Origin: Pseudomonadota bacterium
GTDB lineage: Bacteria; Pseudomonadota; Gammaproteobacteria; Burkholderiales; Gallionellaceae
Length of the DNA: 64,000 bases
Direction: 5' to 3'
Assembly: GCA_021782365.1 (NCBI GenBank)
Contig: JAJXVB010000002.1
Coordinates: 124,001-188,000 of the forward strand
Part shown: one piece after another, positions 10,971 to 21,110 of the stretch
Layout: each line of letters starts with the position of its first letter
Position numbering within the stretch: position 1 is the first letter of the stretch
The notes under the pieces: model-generated
Told to the model about the DNA's origin: nothing
What the model saw: the letters and a program-made list of their open reading frames with translations, nothing else
Database searches by the model: none
Program-made: the position numbers and the translations under genes

Positions 10971-11437
10971 ATACGCAAAAAACATCCCAAGCACCCCTGA
11001 TGGACATACATGCGATACTAGAGAATTTGCCGCACCGCTATCCGTTTCTTCTGGTGGACAGGGTGTTGTCCATCGAGCCCGGAAAGCGCATCGTCGCGCT
11101 GAAAAACGTCACCATCAACGAGCCGTTCTTCCCAGGGCACTATCCTCATCATCCCGTGATGCCGGGCGTTCTGATCATCGAGGCGATGGCGCAGACGGCC
11201 GCATTGCTTTCCTTCCAGAGCATGGAAAGAAAGCTGGACGAAAAGTCCGTATACTATTTTGCGGGCATAGACGGGGCGCGTTTCAAGCGGCCTGTTTCGC
11301 CAGGCGACCAGCTTGTCATCAAGGCGGAGCTCACGCGCAGCATGCGCGGCGTTTACAAATTCAAGGCGGAAGCCGAAGTTGACGGGCAGCTCGTGGCCGA
11401 GGCGGAACTGATGTGCACGGTCAAGACGGTGGACTGA
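10967..11437 (+). CDS. fabZ: (3R)-hydroxyacyl-ACP dehydratase FabZ
   Basis: Hot-dog-fold dehydratase of type II fatty acid synthesis; it removes water from 3-hydroxyacyl-ACP and so competes with LpxA/LpxD for their substrate. The 156-residue protein has the signature [13 protein letters not shown] and the active-site segment [20 protein letters not shown], containing the catalytic histidine. It overlaps lpxD by four bases and lpxA by one, keeping the acyl-ACP branch point enzymes together. Confidence 0.97.
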   Translation: MNTQKTSQAPLMDIHAILENLPHRYPFLLVDRVLSIEPGKRIVALKNVTINEPFFPGHYPHHPVMPGVLIIEAMAQTAALLSFQSMERKLDEKSVYYFAGIDGARFKRPVSPGDQLVIKAELTRSMRGVYKFKAEAEVDGQLVAEAELMCTVKTVD

Positions 11438-12207
11438 TGATACACGAAACCGCGATCGTTCATCCCAACGCCAAACTCGCCGAGCATGTCTCGGTGGGAG
11501 CCTACTCGATCATAGGTGAACATGTCGAGATAGGAGAGGGCACGGTGATCGGCCCGCATGTGGTCATCGAAGGCCACACGCGCATAGGCATTCACAACCG
11601 CATCTTCCAGTTCTGTTCCCTTGGAGAGATCCCGCAGGACAAGAAATACGCGAACGAGCCGACCCGTCTTGAAATCGGCGACCACAACACGATACGCGAA
11701 TTCTGCACCTTCAATATCGGAACGGTCCAGGATGTCGGGGTGACGCGCATCGGCAGCCACAACTGGATCATGGCCTATGTGCATATCGCGCATGACTGCC
11801 AGGTCGGCAGCCATACCATCATGGCAAACGGCGCAACGCTGGGCGGCCATGTGCATGTCGGAGATTGGGCATTTCTGGGCGGCCTATCAGGCGTGCACCA
11901 GTTCGTGCGCATCGGGGCGCATGCGATGACGGGTTTCCAGACCCGGTTAGCCCAGGACCTGCCGCCTTTCGTCACTGCTGCGGGAAATCCGGCCTCGGCT
12001 CATGGCATCAATTCCGAGGGGCTCAAGCGGCGCGGCTTTTCAAATGAGTCCATCATGGCGATCAGGCGCGCATACAAGACGCTATACAAGTCCGGCCTTG
12101 CCTTTGAAGAAGCCAAACAGGCGATCGGGAGCCAGGTTGCGGAATGCCCGGATTTGCGGCTGCTCATGGATTTTCTCGCCGTTGCGACGCGCGGCATCAC
12201 ACGTTAA
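11437..12207 (+). CDS. lpxA: UDP-N-acetylglucosamine O-acyltransferase
   Basis: First step of lipid A synthesis, a homotrimeric hexapeptide-repeat acyltransferase. The ATG at 11437 ([14 protein letters not shown]) is chosen since it matches the family N-terminus and overlaps the fabZ TGA. An upstream in-frame ATG at 11413 would lie inside fabZ. The 256-residue protein includes the catalytic histidine in [12 protein letters not shown] and the conserved [16 protein letters not shown], followed by the C-terminal helical domain. Confidence 0.96.
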   Translation: MIHETAIVHPNAKLAEHVSVGAYSIIGEHVEIGEGTVIGPHVVIEGHTRIGIHNRIFQFCSLGEIPQDKKYANEPTRLEIGDHNTIREFCTFNIGTVQDVGVTRIGSHNWIMAYVHIAHDCQVGSHTIMANGATLGGHVHVGDWAFLGGLSGVHQFVRIGAHAMTGFQTRLAQDLPPFVTAAGNPASAHGINSEGLKRRGFSNESIMAIRRAYKTLYKSGLAFEEAKQAIGSQVAECPDLRLLMDFLAVATRGITR

Positions 12208-12210
12208 TCT

Positions 12211-13350
12211 ATGGCACAGGTAATCGGTATCGTTGCGGGCGAGGCATCGGGAGATTTGCTTGCGAGCCATCTGATGGAGGCGATCAGGCGCGTGCGCCCG
12301 GATGTGGAGTTTGTCGGGATAGGCGGGCCGAAGATGAAGTCTGTCGGCATGCGCGTGCTGTTTCCGATGGAAAAGCTCGCGGTCTTCGGCTATGTCGAAG
12401 TGCTGCGGCATTACCTGGAACTGGTCGGCATACGCCGCAAGCTGCGCGCGCATTTCCTGTCCAACAGGCCCGCGCTCTTCATCGGGGTGGATGCGCCCGA
12501 TTTCAATTTCGGCCTTGAACATGCGCTGAAACAGCGCGGCATTCCGACGATACATTACGTCAGCCCTTCGATATGGGCCTGGCGCGGGGAGCGCATCAAG
12601 AAGATCAGGCGCGCCGTGACCCACATGCTCGCCCTTTTTCCTCATGAGCCCAAGATATACCAGGATGCGGGCGTGCCGGTGAGCTATGTGGGGCATCCGC
12701 TTGCCGACATGCTGCCTTTGAATCCGGACCGTGCCGGGATGAGGGAGACGATGCGAATTCCTTTGCATGCGAAGGTGTTTGCATTCCTGCCAGGAAGCAG
12801 GCAGTCCGAGGTCAGGCAGCTCGCCGCGCTTTACATCGAGACGGCGAAAATCATCCTGCAAAGCTTGCCCGATGCGCGGTTTCTGGTGCCTCTGGTGAGC
12901 CGGGAGACGCGCGCGATTTTCGAGCAGGCGTTATACGATTGCAAGGCAGAGGAGCTGCCTTTTTCGCTTTTGTTCGGACATGCGCAGGATGCGATGACGG
13001 CAGCCGACATCGTTCTGGTCGCATCGGGAACCGCCACACTCGAGTGCGCGCTGCTCAAGCGCCCCATGGTCATCACCTATAGGCTGAACAAGCTGACCTG
13101 GCGCATCATGAGGCGTAAGAGCTATCTTCCCTATTTCGGTCTGCCCAACATATTGCTCGGGCGTTTCGTCGTGCCCGAATTGATGCAGTCTGATGCGACG
13201 CCGGAAAACCTGGCGCAGGCGCTGCTCAATCTTCTGAACGATGGCGATGCGGTGGCGCAGCTCGAATCGATATTCTCAGAGCTGCACGAGACCTTGCGTC
13301 AGAACACTGCTCAGAAGGCGGCGGAAGCCGTTTTGTCCTACTTGCCGTGA
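12211..13350 (+). CDS. lpxB: Lipid-A-disaccharide synthase
   Basis: GT19 glycosyltransferase that condenses lipid X with UDP-diacylglucosamine at the cytoplasmic face of the inner membrane. The 379-residue protein shows [13 protein letters not shown] near the N-terminus, [41 protein letters not shown] and the donor-binding [11 protein letters not shown]. It begins three bases after lpxA and its TGA overlaps the rnhB GTG, continuing the lpx operon. Confidence 0.96.
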   Translation: MAQVIGIVAGEASGDLLASHLMEAIRRVRPDVEFVGIGGPKMKSVGMRVLFPMEKLAVFGYVEVLRHYLELVGIRRKLRAHFLSNRPALFIGVDAPDFNFGLEHALKQRGIPTIHYVSPSIWAWRGERIKKIRRAVTHMLALFPHEPKIYQDAGVPVSYVGHPLADMLPLNPDRAGMRETMRIPLHAKVFAFLPGSRQSEVRQLAALYIETAKIILQSLPDARFLVPLVSRETRAIFEQALYDCKAEELPFSLLFGHAQDAMTAADIVLVASGTATLECALLKRPMVITYRLNKLTWRIMRRKSYLPYFGLPNILLGRFVVPELMQSDATPENLAQALLNLLNDGDAVAQLESIFSELHETLRQNTAQKAAEAVLSYLP

Positions 13351-13913
13351 TAGAAACCCTGATCTGTGGAGTGGACGAGGCAGGAAGGGGCCCACTGGCG
13401 GGACCCGTGAGCGCCGCAGCAGTGATTTTGGATGAGGCTCGTCCCATCCCTGGCCTGAATGACTCCAAGAAGCTGACAGAGCGACAACGCGAGAAGCTTG
13501 CACCTATGATCAGGGAGTCCGCGCTGGCGTGGGCTGTGGCTTATGCGTCTGTGGAGGAGATAGACCGCCTAAACATCCTGAATGCCACGCTGCTTGCGAT
13601 GAAACGCGCCGTGCTGGCGTTAGACGTCGAACCCAGTCTCGTCCTGGTGGATGGCCTGTACTGTCCAAAGATCGACATGCCATGCAATGCGGTTGTGAAA
13701 GGGGACAGCAAGGTCGCCGCGATTTCCGCAGCCTCCATACTCGCCAAGACTTCGCGGGATGAATTGATGCTGGAGTTGCACGAGCGATATCCTCAATACG
13801 GATTTGCGATCCACAAGGGCTATCCTACTCACATGCACATCGAGGCATTGAGAAATCATGGCGCATGTTCGGAGCATCGCAAAAGCTTCAAGCCGGTCCG
13901 CGACGCGATCTGA
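13347..13913 (+). CDS. rnhB: Ribonuclease HII
   Basis: Endonuclease that removes ribonucleotides and RNA primers from DNA-RNA hybrids. The 188-residue protein carries the catalytic [14 protein letters not shown] motif at residues 8-21, the conserved [13 protein letters not shown] and the C-terminal hallmark GYPTHMH. The start is a GTG overlapping the lpxB stop by four bases. It is the last gene of the housekeeping block; a new promoter begins right at its end. Confidence 0.96.
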   Translation: MIETLICGVDEAGRGPLAGPVSAAAVILDEARPIPGLNDSKKLTERQREKLAPMIRESALAWAVAYASVEEIDRLNILNATLLAMKRAVLALDVEPSLVLVDGLYCPKIDMPCNAVVKGDSKVAAISAASILAKTSRDELMLELHERYPQYGFAIHKGYPTHMHIEALRNHGACSEHRKSFKPVRDAI

Positions 13914-13941
13914 TTGTGGTTTTCAGGCTTGCTGTGATAAT
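13914..13941 (+). promoter_or_regulatory. Candidate sigma-70 promoter for the response regulator gene
   Basis: A -35-like TTGTGG (13914-13919), a 16-base spacer and a -10-like GATAAT (13936-13941) lie immediately after rnhB. Transcription would begin near 13948, which excludes the earliest in-frame TTG at 13944 as the start of the next gene. Confidence 0.5.
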
Positions 13942-13985
13942 CTTTGAAAAATGATAGCCCTGTGGTCATCGGTCGGAGAGGTGCT

Positions 13986-15653
13986 TTGAACGAAACAAGT
14001 GGCATGGAAGCCCTGGTTCGAGGGCGCAACGCCGTCGAAAATGAATATATCGATTTCGGCAAGCTGTCGGCCCTTGTCATCGACGATATCAGCTCGATGC
14101 GGCATGCGGTTCGTTCCCAGCTCCAGTCTTTGGGTATCAATACAGTCAAGCTCGCAAGCACTGCAACGGAGGCCCTCGTTCAAGTAGAAGCGAATTCCTT
14201 CGACATCATCGTATGCGACTATAACCTGAACAATGTCAGTTCAGGGCAGCATTTCCTGGAACATCTGCGCACCGAAAATCTGCTTAGCGCGACTTCCGTT
14301 TTCGTGATGCTCACGGCAGAGACCGAATATGACTTTGTCGCGAGCGCGGTTGAATTCATCCCTGATGATTATCTTTTAAAGCCATGCCCTGAGAAGAAGC
14401 TGCGTTCCCGTCTGACGCGGCTTTTGGATAAACGCGCCTTCCTGATGCCGGTGCTTAAAGCGATCAATGCAAGGCAGTACGATGTGGCCGTGCGCGAATG
14501 CAACAGGTTGCTGGAAATTGCGCCAGACGAGCGCCGGATGCTGGATGTGCTAAGGCGCAAGGCGGATTCTGAGCTCGCGATGCAGGACTATGCATCCGCG
14601 CTCGAGACTTTTGATCGCGCGGCAAGTATGCGCAGCGATGTTCCGTGGATCATGATGGGACAGGCTCGCGCGCATTATGCGTTGGGTGAACTTGAAGCGG
14701 CGGCGAAGATTACCAAGCAGCTCATCGAGATGAACAAGAACTATGTCTCCGCCTACGAATTGCTTTCCAAGATATCGATCGATATGGATGATGAGGCGGG
14801 CGCTTATGAATATCTTTGCCGTTCATCCGCGATATTGCCGAGCGCCAAGCGCTTCAGGGCGGTATCACAGGCGGCATTCCTGCTGGGAAAGCTCGAGGAG
14901 GCGAAGTCGAACTCCCTTGATGCCATGAGATTGTCGACAGGGTCGATGGTGGAGAGAACGGGGGATTATCTTTCTCTCGCGCAGGTGCAGGTTGACTTGG
15001 GCGACCAGAAGGGGGCGATAGAGACCCTGGAAAAGACAGCAAGAAAACATGGCGAGGTGGGGCTTTTCGGCGTCGCGAAAAATGCGATCCTGGCTCAGGC
15101 CTATTTCGATCTGGGAGATCATGAGAAATCACAAAAGCTGCTCGAGAGAGCAAAGTCGCTTTTGGCAAACCGGAAGAACAGCTTCGTGATGACCGCGCTT
15201 GGCAAGTCAGCGCTGAAAACCGGGGATATGGTTCTTGGCCTGAAGATGATGACGGAAGCGATACAGGTCAGCGGCAAGGACGAGAAGCGCATTGCGCGCC
15301 ACGTCAAAAAATCCATGGTTGACACGGGGCACGACGACAAGGTTCTGGACGTGATAGACGGGGGAAGAAAGCGCATCCTGAATCTGGTGGAGGAGGCGAA
15401 CAGGCTGATGCGTGCAGCGCATTTCGAGGAGGCGAATCTGAAAGTCCAGGAAGCGTTTTCCATCCATGGTGAAAACCTGGATGCGTTGATGACCGCAGCT
15501 CAGTTGCATCTCTTGTGGCTCAAGCAGGGAGGGCTGAATGATGTGCTCGTGGAACGGGCCAAAGGCTATCTGATGACGCTGGACAGGCTGCTTCCCAACA
15601 ATCAGAAGGTGATGAACTTTTATCGATTCTTCAACGAGATCGTGAGCGAATGA
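13986..15653 (+). CDS. Response regulator with C-terminal TPR-like repeats
   Basis: A CheY-like receiver domain (roughly residues 20-140) has all phosphorylation landmarks: the acidic pair in LVIDD, the acceptor aspartate in IVCDYNL, the threonine in MLTAE and the lysine in LLKPC. After it come some 400 residues of helical pairs such as ALETFDRAASM, ALGELEAAAKITKQLIEMN and AYFDLGDHEKSQKLLERA, typical of tetratricopeptide scaffolds, with no DNA-binding or enzymatic output domain. The TTG at 13986 is preferred because GGAGAG stands six bases before it; an ATG at 14004 is the alternative. The next gene overlaps the stop, so output is probably by protein-protein contact. Confidence 0.82.
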   Translation: MNETSGMEALVRGRNAVENEYIDFGKLSALVIDDISSMRHAVRSQLQSLGINTVKLASTATEALVQVEANSFDIIVCDYNLNNVSSGQHFLEHLRTENLLSATSVFVMLTAETEYDFVASAVEFIPDDYLLKPCPEKKLRSRLTRLLDKRAFLMPVLKAINARQYDVAVRECNRLLEIAPDERRMLDVLRRKADSELAMQDYASALETFDRAASMRSDVPWIMMGQARAHYALGELEAAAKITKQLIEMNKNYVSAYELLSKISIDMDDEAGAYEYLCRSSAILPSAKRFRAVSQAAFLLGKLEEAKSNSLDAMRLSTGSMVERTGDYLSLAQVQVDLGDQKGAIETLEKTARKHGEVGLFGVAKNAILAQAYFDLGDHEKSQKLLERAKSLLANRKNSFVMTALGKSALKTGDMVLGLKMMTEAIQVSGKDEKRIARHVKKSMVDTGHDDKVLDVIDGGRKRILNLVEEANRLMRAAHFEEANLKVQEAFSIHGENLDALMTAAQLHLLWLKQGGLNDVLVERAKGYLMTLDRLLPNNQKVMNFYRFFNEIVSE

Positions 15654-16294
15654 TGCAGAATGCGCTCTCCGCACTGGTCATCCACGACATCAAGAATGCG
15701 CTGGCTCTCCTGGAGATTGAACTTGAACAGTTGAACCATCATGAAGGCGTGCCGGTCGAGGGGCAGCGCGCTTACCGGCGCTGCATAGAGCTTAAAGTCA
15801 GACTGATGGGTTTTCTGACGCTATACAAGCACGACCAGTCTGGGTTGAAACCGATGATCCAGGAGATCGATCCTCTTGAATTTCTTGAGGATCTGGTTGA
15901 GGCCAGCCAGTCCGTGCAGATGGGCAAGAACCATCAGGGGCATCCGATCTCGGTGGAAGTCGATCTAAAGAAAATCAAACAGAAGGCCGCCGGCTTCTTT
16001 GACGAGAACCTGGTCGAACTGGCGCTGGAGTCCGCCCTCAACAATGCGGTCCGCTACGCGCATCGCGAGGTCCGGGTTTGGTTCGAGCAGGAAGGCAACG
16101 CGTTGACCTTCAAGGTATTTGACGACGGGACGGGCTTCGCGACAGAACCAGTGCGGCGCTCAAGTTCTTCCACAGGTTTGGGACTTGCGCTTTGCGAAGC
16201 GGTCGCCAGCGCGCATGGCGACGGCAAGATTTCCATTGAATCCCTGCCTGGCGAAGGGACACTTTTTGCAATGACCCTGCATCGCGCAGGCTAG
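15650..16294 (+). CDS. Soluble histidine-kinase-like ATPase
   Basis: A 214-residue protein with no membrane segment or sensor domain. It starts with an H-box-like VIHDIKNALALLEIE (candidate phospho-acceptor histidine at about residue 12) and ends in a HATPase_c domain with N-box ALNNAVRYA, G1 box DDGTGF, G2 box STGLGLALCEAVASAHGD and GEGTLFAMTL. It overlaps the upstream response regulator by four bases (ATGATGA), so the two are almost certainly a cognate pair. With no input domain it may depend on a partner for sensing. Confidence 0.8.
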   Translation: MMQNALSALVIHDIKNALALLEIELEQLNHHEGVPVEGQRAYRRCIELKVRLMGFLTLYKHDQSGLKPMIQEIDPLEFLEDLVEASQSVQMGKNHQGHPISVEVDLKKIKQKAAGFFDENLVELALESALNNAVRYAHREVRVWFEQEGNALTFKVFDDGTGFATEPVRRSSSSTGLGLALCEAVASAHGDGKISIESLPGEGTLFAMTLHRAG

Positions 16295-16305
16295 CTTTTC
16301 GAGAG

Positions 16306-17835
16306 TCAAAGCTCGTCGTCGATGGGCAGCAGAGAAAGGGCGTCGGCCTCGATTCTTTGCCAGTCGTTCCTTGCGGGTTCGGCATGATACTCGATCTCTT
16401 TTCCTTTTTCCTGCGTGAGCCAGACGATGCGCTTTTGTGGGCTCAGCAAGAGCTTGTATGCGTTTCCTGGTTGCGTCATGGCGTCGAATCGCGAGGAGAT
16501 CTGTTTGGCTATCAGCGGGGAATCGATGATCAGGCCGATCTCGGTGTTGAGATGCATGGAGCGCTGGTCGAAATTCATCGAGCCGATGAATACGCGCTTG
16601 CGATCGAAGACGAAGAGCTTCGCATGCAGGGCATAATTTCCATGGCGCAACAGGGCCTTGGTCTCGCCGCTGCCTCGGCTATTTTCCGGTTTTGAGCGGA
16701 TTTCATAGAGCTCCACGCCTTCTTCGAGCAGAGGAATCCTGTAATGCATGTAGCCGGCCTGCGCCAGCAGCACATTGGATGAGTCGAGCGAGCTCGTCAG
16801 GATGCGGATGCGTACTTTGCGGTCGCGCAGGTCGCTGATCAGATCCATTCCCTCTCTGCCGGGAACCAGATAGGGCGTGATGATCAGCAGTTCATCCTTC
16901 ACTTCCAATGCGGCATCGACGACAGAGCGGTTCATCAGGTTTCCCGCCATTTTTCCGCTCTCGACTTTTTTCTTGTAAGGGCTGTCGTACACGAGCGTGG
17001 CATGCGCCCATGTCAGCGGCAGGCGTCCCGAAAGTATGCCGGCCAAAGGCTCGTCTGCCGAGACGAGCTTCATGTAGTCGGGATCGTCCACTAACTCGGT
17101 CTGCTGTTCATTTGACGGGGGAGTGAGCGCCTCGATCGGGATCGAAAGATCGCAATTCCAGAATTCATCGAAGCTTCCAGAGAGTTTCCGGACGATGGGC
17201 CCTGCCGCGAATACATCGTCATCGGCGAACTGGGATGAGGGATCGATCTGGAAATACTGGTTCCCTATGTTGCGCCCGCCTATCAGCGCGACCGCATTGT
17301 CTACGACTAGCAGCTTGTTGTGCATCCTGTAGTCAAGCCTACGCGCGTTGAAGAGAAATTCGCCAGCCCTCATGAACATGCTGTGGCCGCGATATGCGAA
17401 CGGGTTGAATATTCTGACCTCGATGTCAGGGTGCGCCTTGAGCCTGATGATCTGATCGTCGTCCTCTCTGGTTTCGCCGTCGTCGATCAGGATGCGCACG
17501 CGCACTCCGCGGGCTGCGGCTCTCAGCACCGCGTCGGTCAAAAGCCTGCCGGTATGGTCTCCGCGGAAGATGAAATACTGAAGATCGAGCGTCTTTTCTG
17601 CCGCATTGATCATTTGCATGCGCATCGAGAACCCGTCCATGCCGTCAGGAATGATGCGGAAAGCGGAGTTGCCGGGATGAGCTTGTGCAGCAGCTTCGAA
17701 TTGGCTGCCCAGGCGGGTTTTTTCAGGATAGGCAAAAGCCGTGGATTTCGCCTTGGGATAGTCCGCTCCGGGAGGAAGCGATGCGCATCCCGCAAGAATG
17801 TTGAGCAGGCATGCGAAGAGCATGAGCCTGATCAT
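16306..17835 (-). CDS. Phospholipase D family lipoprotein (cardiolipin synthase C-like)
   Basis: A 509-residue protein with a lipoprotein signal peptide ending in the lipobox LAGC at residues 14-17 and two complete HKD motifs, HNKLLVVDNAVALIGGRN and HAKLFVFDRKRVFIGSMNFD. The length and two-HKD layout match ClsC (YmdC)-like enzymes that transfer phosphatidyl groups to make cardiolipin. The lipobox would anchor it in the envelope rather than the cytoplasm. It converges on the kinase gene with an 11-base gap and is separated from upstream fabI by a terminator, so it is probably its own unit. Confidence 0.82.
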   Translation of the reverse strand: MIRLMLFACLLNILAGCASLPPGADYPKAKSTAFAYPEKTRLGSQFEAAAQAHPGNSAFRIIPDGMDGFSMRMQMINAAEKTLDLQYFIFRGDHTGRLLTDAVLRAAARGVRVRILIDDGETREDDDQIIRLKAHPDIEVRIFNPFAYRGHSMFMRAGEFLFNARRLDYRMHNKLLVVDNAVALIGGRNIGNQYFQIDPSSQFADDDVFAAGPIVRKLSGSFDEFWNCDLSIPIEALTPPSNEQQTELVDDPDYMKLVSADEPLAGILSGRLPLTWAHATLVYDSPYKKKVESGKMAGNLMNRSVVDAALEVKDELLIITPYLVPGREGMDLISDLRDRKVRIRILTSSLDSSNVLLAQAGYMHYRIPLLEEGVELYEIRSKPENSRGSGETKALLRHGNYALHAKLFVFDRKRVFIGSMNFDQRSMHLNTEIGLIIDSPLIAKQISSRFDAMTQPGNAYKLLLSPQKRIVWLTQEKGKEIEYHAEPARNDWQRIEADALSLLPIDDEL

Positions 17836-17849
17836 CGCGATTCAATCTT

Positions 17850-17877
17850 AAAAAAAAGGGCACCCGCATGGATGCCC
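17850..17877 (-). terminator. Intrinsic terminator after fabI
   Basis: Read on the minus strand, an 8-bp stem (17877-17870 paired with 17865-17858, one G-T pair) with a four-base loop is followed by eight T. It lies about 130 bases after the fabI stop and just before the phospholipase D gene, ending fabI transcription. Confidence 0.75.
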
Positions 17878-18004
17878 AAGATGAAAACATGAAAAGTGTG
17901 ACGGGGGAGGGCGTCGAAACTCACTTTCATTCTTTGCTTCATCAGGGTTTCATTATGATGCAAGTTTGTTTCAAAATTATGACTGATGCTTCAGGGCTGA
18001 GACG

Positions 18005-18793
18005 CTAGGCTTCGGTTGCGCCAAGCGATGTGGTGTTGAATCCGCCGTCCACATATGTGATCTCTCCCGTGATGCCGCTTGCCAGATCGCTGCAGAGGAA
18101 GGCTGCCGCGTTTCCAACCTCTTCTGAGGTGACGTTGCGCTTCAAGGGCGAATGCTGTTCGTTGAAGCCCAGAAGCTTGTTGAAGTCGGCGATGCCTGCC
18201 GCCGCGAGCGTCCTGATGGGGCCCGCGGATATCGCATTCACGCGTATGCCTTTTCCGCCCAGCTGCATCGCGAGATACCTGACCGAGGCCTCGAGGCTCG
18301 CCTTTGCAAGCCCCATCACGTTGTAGTGCGGCATGGTGCGCACCGCACCCAGATAGCTCAAGGTCAGAAGCGCCGCATTTCGGCCTTCCATCATCGGCAG
18401 CGCGGCCTTGGCCATCGCCGGAAAACTGTATGCGCTGATGTCGTGCGCGATGCGGAATGCCTCGCGGCTTAAGCCGTCCAGTATCTCTCCGTCCAGGGAC
18501 TCGCGCGGCGCATAGGCGATCGCATGCACGAAGCCGTCGAATTTTTCCCAATGCTGCTTGAGGGTTGTGAACACCCTGTCGATCTCTTCGTCGGAGGCGA
18601 CATCGCATGGGAAGACCAGTTCGCTGTCAAACTGGCGGGCAAGCTCGACGACCCGATCGCGCACCCGTTCGCCCTGATAGGTGAAGGCGAGCTCCGCGCC
18701 CTCGCGGCGCATGGCCTGGGCGATCCCGTATGCGATGGAGCGGTTGCTGATCATGCCTGTGATCAGGATGCGTTTGTCGTCGAGAAATCCCAT
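18005..18793 (-). CDS. fabI: Enoyl-[acyl-carrier-protein] reductase (NADH)
   Basis: Short-chain dehydrogenase that completes each fatty acid elongation cycle. The start at 18793 gives [20 protein letters not shown], the canonical FabI N-terminus, and 262 residues, the standard length; an AAGGAT site precedes it. An upstream in-frame start would add 17 unrelated residues. The active-site pair is seen in SYLGAVRT and [12 protein letters not shown] (Y-x6-K). It is divergent from ccmA. Confidence 0.96.
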   Translation of the reverse strand: MGFLDDKRILITGMISNRSIAYGIAQAMRREGAELAFTYQGERVRDRVVELARQFDSELVFPCDVASDEEIDRVFTTLKQHWEKFDGFVHAIAYAPRESLDGEILDGLSREAFRIAHDISAYSFPAMAKAALPMMEGRNAALLTLSYLGAVRTMPHYNVMGLAKASLEASVRYLAMQLGGKGIRVNAISAGPIRTLAAAGIADFNKLLGFNEQHSPLKRNVTSEEVGNAAAFLCSDLASGITGEITYVDGGFNTTSLGATEA

Positions 18794-18823
18794 GTGCGAT
18801 CCTTGTGAAGTTGTCCGGCGGCG

Positions 18824-18868
18824 ATTATAAGGCATGATGCGCAATCGGCAGATGCAATCGTATATAAT
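18824..18868. promoter_or_regulatory. Divergent fabI / ccmA promoter region
   Basis: Between the divergent starts there are two perfect TATAAT -10 hexamers: one on the minus strand at 18824-18829, 31 bases upstream of the fabI start codon, and one on the plus strand at 18863-18868, 31 bases upstream of the ccmA start codon. The -35 elements are weak on both strands, so this call rests on the -10s and their positions. Confidence 0.5.
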
Positions 18869-18898
18869 CGGCGGATTGTCAATTTCAGGTTTGACTCG

Positions 18899-19519
18899 AT
18901 GCTGGAAGTCAGCAACTTAGCTTGTAGCCGCGGTGATCATCGTCTGTTTTCGGGATTGGGGTTTGCGCTCTCGCCCGGGCAGATCATGCAGGTTCAGGGC
19001 GAGAATGGCAGCGGCAAGACCAGCCTTTTGCGCACCCTTTGCGGCTTCATCCAGCCTGACGAGGGAAGGATCGCGTGGGAGGGGGCAGACGTGAGCGATC
19101 TGGCCGAGGCGTATTATTCCAGGGTGCTATATTTGGGGCACCTGAACGCGATCAAGGACGAGCTGAGCGCGCTCGAGAATCTGAAGATATCGGCCGCCTT
19201 GTCTGGCGTAGAGCTTGGCGAGTCTGCCGCGATTGCCGCACTTCGCCGCATGGGACTGAAAGGGCGGGAGCGCCTGCCCGTCAAGGTGCTGTCTCAAGGG
19301 CAGCGCCGCCGCGCGGCACTCGCAAGACTGCTGGTGAGCGGTGCGGCGCTTTGGATACTGGATGAACCTTTGGCTGCATTGGATGTCAACGCTGTGGCGC
19401 TGATCGAAGAGCTCTTCGGGGAACATCTGGCAAGGCAGGGCATGGTGATATTCACCACGCACCAGCCGCTTCTGGTGTCAGGAACGGAAATGATCAGTTT
19501 GTCCCTGTCGGCGCCATGA
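18899..19519 (+). CDS. ccmA: Heme exporter ATP-binding protein CcmA
   Basis: ATPase of the CcmABCD complex that releases holo-CcmE during cytochrome c maturation. The 206-residue protein has Walker [13 protein letters not shown], the ABC signature [15 protein letters not shown] and Walker [13 protein letters not shown]. It opens the ccmABCDEFGHI cluster; its TGA overlaps the ccmB ATG by four bases. Confidence 0.95.
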   Translation: MLEVSNLACSRGDHRLFSGLGFALSPGQIMQVQGENGSGKTSLLRTLCGFIQPDEGRIAWEGADVSDLAEAYYSRVLYLGHLNAIKDELSALENLKISAALSGVELGESAAIAALRRMGLKGRERLPVKVLSQGQRRRAALARLLVSGAALWILDEPLAALDVNAVALIEELFGEHLARQGMVIFTTHQPLLVSGTEMISLSLSAP

Positions 19520-20193
19520 ATAAAATATTATTGTTGCTGTTCGTGGTGGTGCGCCGCGATCTGGTTTTGGCGATGCGCCGCCGTGCGGATGTGCTGACCA
19601 CGCTGATTTTTTTCGTGATGGTGGTGAGCCTTTTCCCGCTGGGAGTAGGTCCCGAGTCGGACATGCTGAGGAAAATGGCGCCAGGCGTGCTTTGGGTATC
19701 AGCCTTGCTCGCCTCAATGTTATCGTTGGGCAGACTGTTCTCGGCGGACCATTTGGATGGTACGCTAGAGCAGATGCTGCTGGCACCCCAGCCATTGTCG
19801 GTTCTGGTGCTGGGAAAAATGGTTGCGCACTGGATGGTGTCGGGCTTGCCGCTCGTGTTGATGACGCCAGTGCTGGGTTTGCAGTTCGACATGCCGCTTG
19901 AGGCTGTCGGGGTGCTGATGTTGAGCTTGTTGCTCGGCACGCCCGTTCTGAGCATGATAGGCGCGATAGGCGCTGCATTGACCCTGGGTTTGCGGGGTGG
20001 GGGAGTGCTCTTGTCGTTGCTGGTGCTGCCCTTGTGCATACCGGTGTTGATCTTCGGCACTGGGGCTGTGGGCGCTGCAACCAGCGGGATGAGCTATTCC
20101 TCTCATCTGTCACTGCTCGGGGCATTGTTGGTGCTGGCTGTTGCGTTCACGCCGTGGGTTACGGCGCAGGCGCTGCGCATTTCGATGGAATGA
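19516..20193 (+). CDS. ccmB: Heme exporter membrane protein CcmB
   Basis: Six-helix inner-membrane subunit of the CcmABCD ABC complex; 225 residues, very hydrophobic apart from the arginine-rich start. Family features include the opening VVRRDLVLAMRRRADVLT and the segment FSADHLDGTLEQMLLAPQP. Its position between ccmA and ccmC makes the call firm. Confidence 0.94.
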   Translation: MNKILLLLFVVVRRDLVLAMRRRADVLTTLIFFVMVVSLFPLGVGPESDMLRKMAPGVLWVSALLASMLSLGRLFSADHLDGTLEQMLLAPQPLSVLVLGKMVAHWMVSGLPLVLMTPVLGLQFDMPLEAVGVLMLSLLLGTPVLSMIGAIGAALTLGLRGGGVLLSLLVLPLCIPVLIFGTGAVGAATSGMSYSSHLSLLGALLVLAVAFTPWVTAQALRISME

Positions 20194-20208
20194 TTTTAGA
20201 GATTTTTT

Positions 20209-20946
20209 ATGGCAATAAACTGGTTTAAATATTCAGCACCTGCCATGTTTTATCCGCTGGCAGGCAAGCTGGTTCCGTGGTTTGCAGTTTCTTCAGCCAT
20301 TCTGTTTGCGGTGGGCATGTATCTCGGCTTTGTCGTGGCGCCCACCGATGCGACCCAGGGGGAGTTCTACCGCATCATCTATATCCATGTGCCGGCATCG
20401 ATACTCTCGATGTTCCTTTATCTGGTGATGGCGGGTTACGCCGCGCTGGGCCTGGTCTTCAACACCAGGCTTTCCTCGATGATGGCAAGCGCCATGGCGC
20501 CCACGGGTGCACTCTTTGCGTTCATCGCGCTCTGGACGGGCGCGCTCTGGGGAAAGCCGATGTGGGGAACCTGGTGGGTGTGGGATGCGCGACTGACATC
20601 CGAACTGATACTCCTGTTCCTCTACCTCGGCTTCATCTCGCTTCATGCATCCATCGATGATCCGCGCCGCGCAGATCGCGCTTCTGCACTGCTTGCGATC
20701 GTGGGTTCGGTGAACGTGCCCATCATCTACTTCTCGGTCAAGTGGTGGAATACGCTGCACCAGGGGTCGACCATCAAGTTTACCGGCACCTCGATGCAGA
20801 TCACCATGCAGCACGCGATGTTCACCATGCTCGCGGCCTGCTGGCTTTATGCGGTCGCGGTCGTGCTCTCCCGCGTGCGCAGCATCATCCTGGAACGCGA
20901 GAGACATACCAAGTGGGTTGCCGAATTGCCGGAGGTGGCGCTGTGA
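20209..20946 (+). CDS. ccmC: Heme exporter protein CcmC
   Basis: Multi-pass membrane protein that loads heme onto CcmE. The 245-residue sequence contains the heme-handling tryptophan-rich motif WGTWWVWDARLTSELIL and a conserved histidine-bearing loop (IHVPASILSM). It follows ccmB by 15 bases. A later GTG at 20943 and ATG at 20949 begin ccmD. Confidence 0.95.
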   Translation: MAINWFKYSAPAMFYPLAGKLVPWFAVSSAILFAVGMYLGFVVAPTDATQGEFYRIIYIHVPASILSMFLYLVMAGYAALGLVFNTRLSSMMASAMAPTGALFAFIALWTGALWGKPMWGTWWVWDARLTSELILLFLYLGFISLHASIDDPRRADRASALLAIVGSVNVPIIYFSVKWWNTLHQGSTIKFTGTSMQITMQHAMFTMLAACWLYAVAVVLSRVRSIILERERHTKWVAELPEVAL

Positions 20947-20948
20947 GC

Positions 20949-21110
20949 ATGGATTTATGGATGAGGGCGAATCCGCTGACCTATGTATGGATAGGCTCCT
21001 ATGCGGTCGCATTTGTGGTCTTCGCGGTCGAGATCGCGCTGGTCGTGCACAAGAGAAAAGCCACCCTGCAAGAGGTGCGCCAGTTGATGGATGTTGAGGA
21101 GAGCGAATGA
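20949..21110 (+). CDS. ccmD: Heme exporter protein CcmD
   Basis: Short single-pass membrane protein of 53 residues that helps release holo-CcmE from CcmABC. It has an N-terminal segment [20 protein letters not shown] forming the membrane helix, then the charged cytoplasmic tail [12 protein letters not shown], the typical CcmD layout. A GTG at 20943, overlapping the ccmC stop, could be used instead and would add two residues. The stop overlaps ccmE by four bases. Confidence 0.9.
   Translation: MDLWMRANPLTYVWIGSYAVAFVVFAVEIALVVHKRKATLQEVRQLMDVEESE

Noticed and set aside
16287-16312. Bidirectional terminator between the kinase and phospholipase D genes
   Set aside because: Only a six-pair AGCTTT/AAAGCT stem overlapping the stop codons, without a GC-rich stem.
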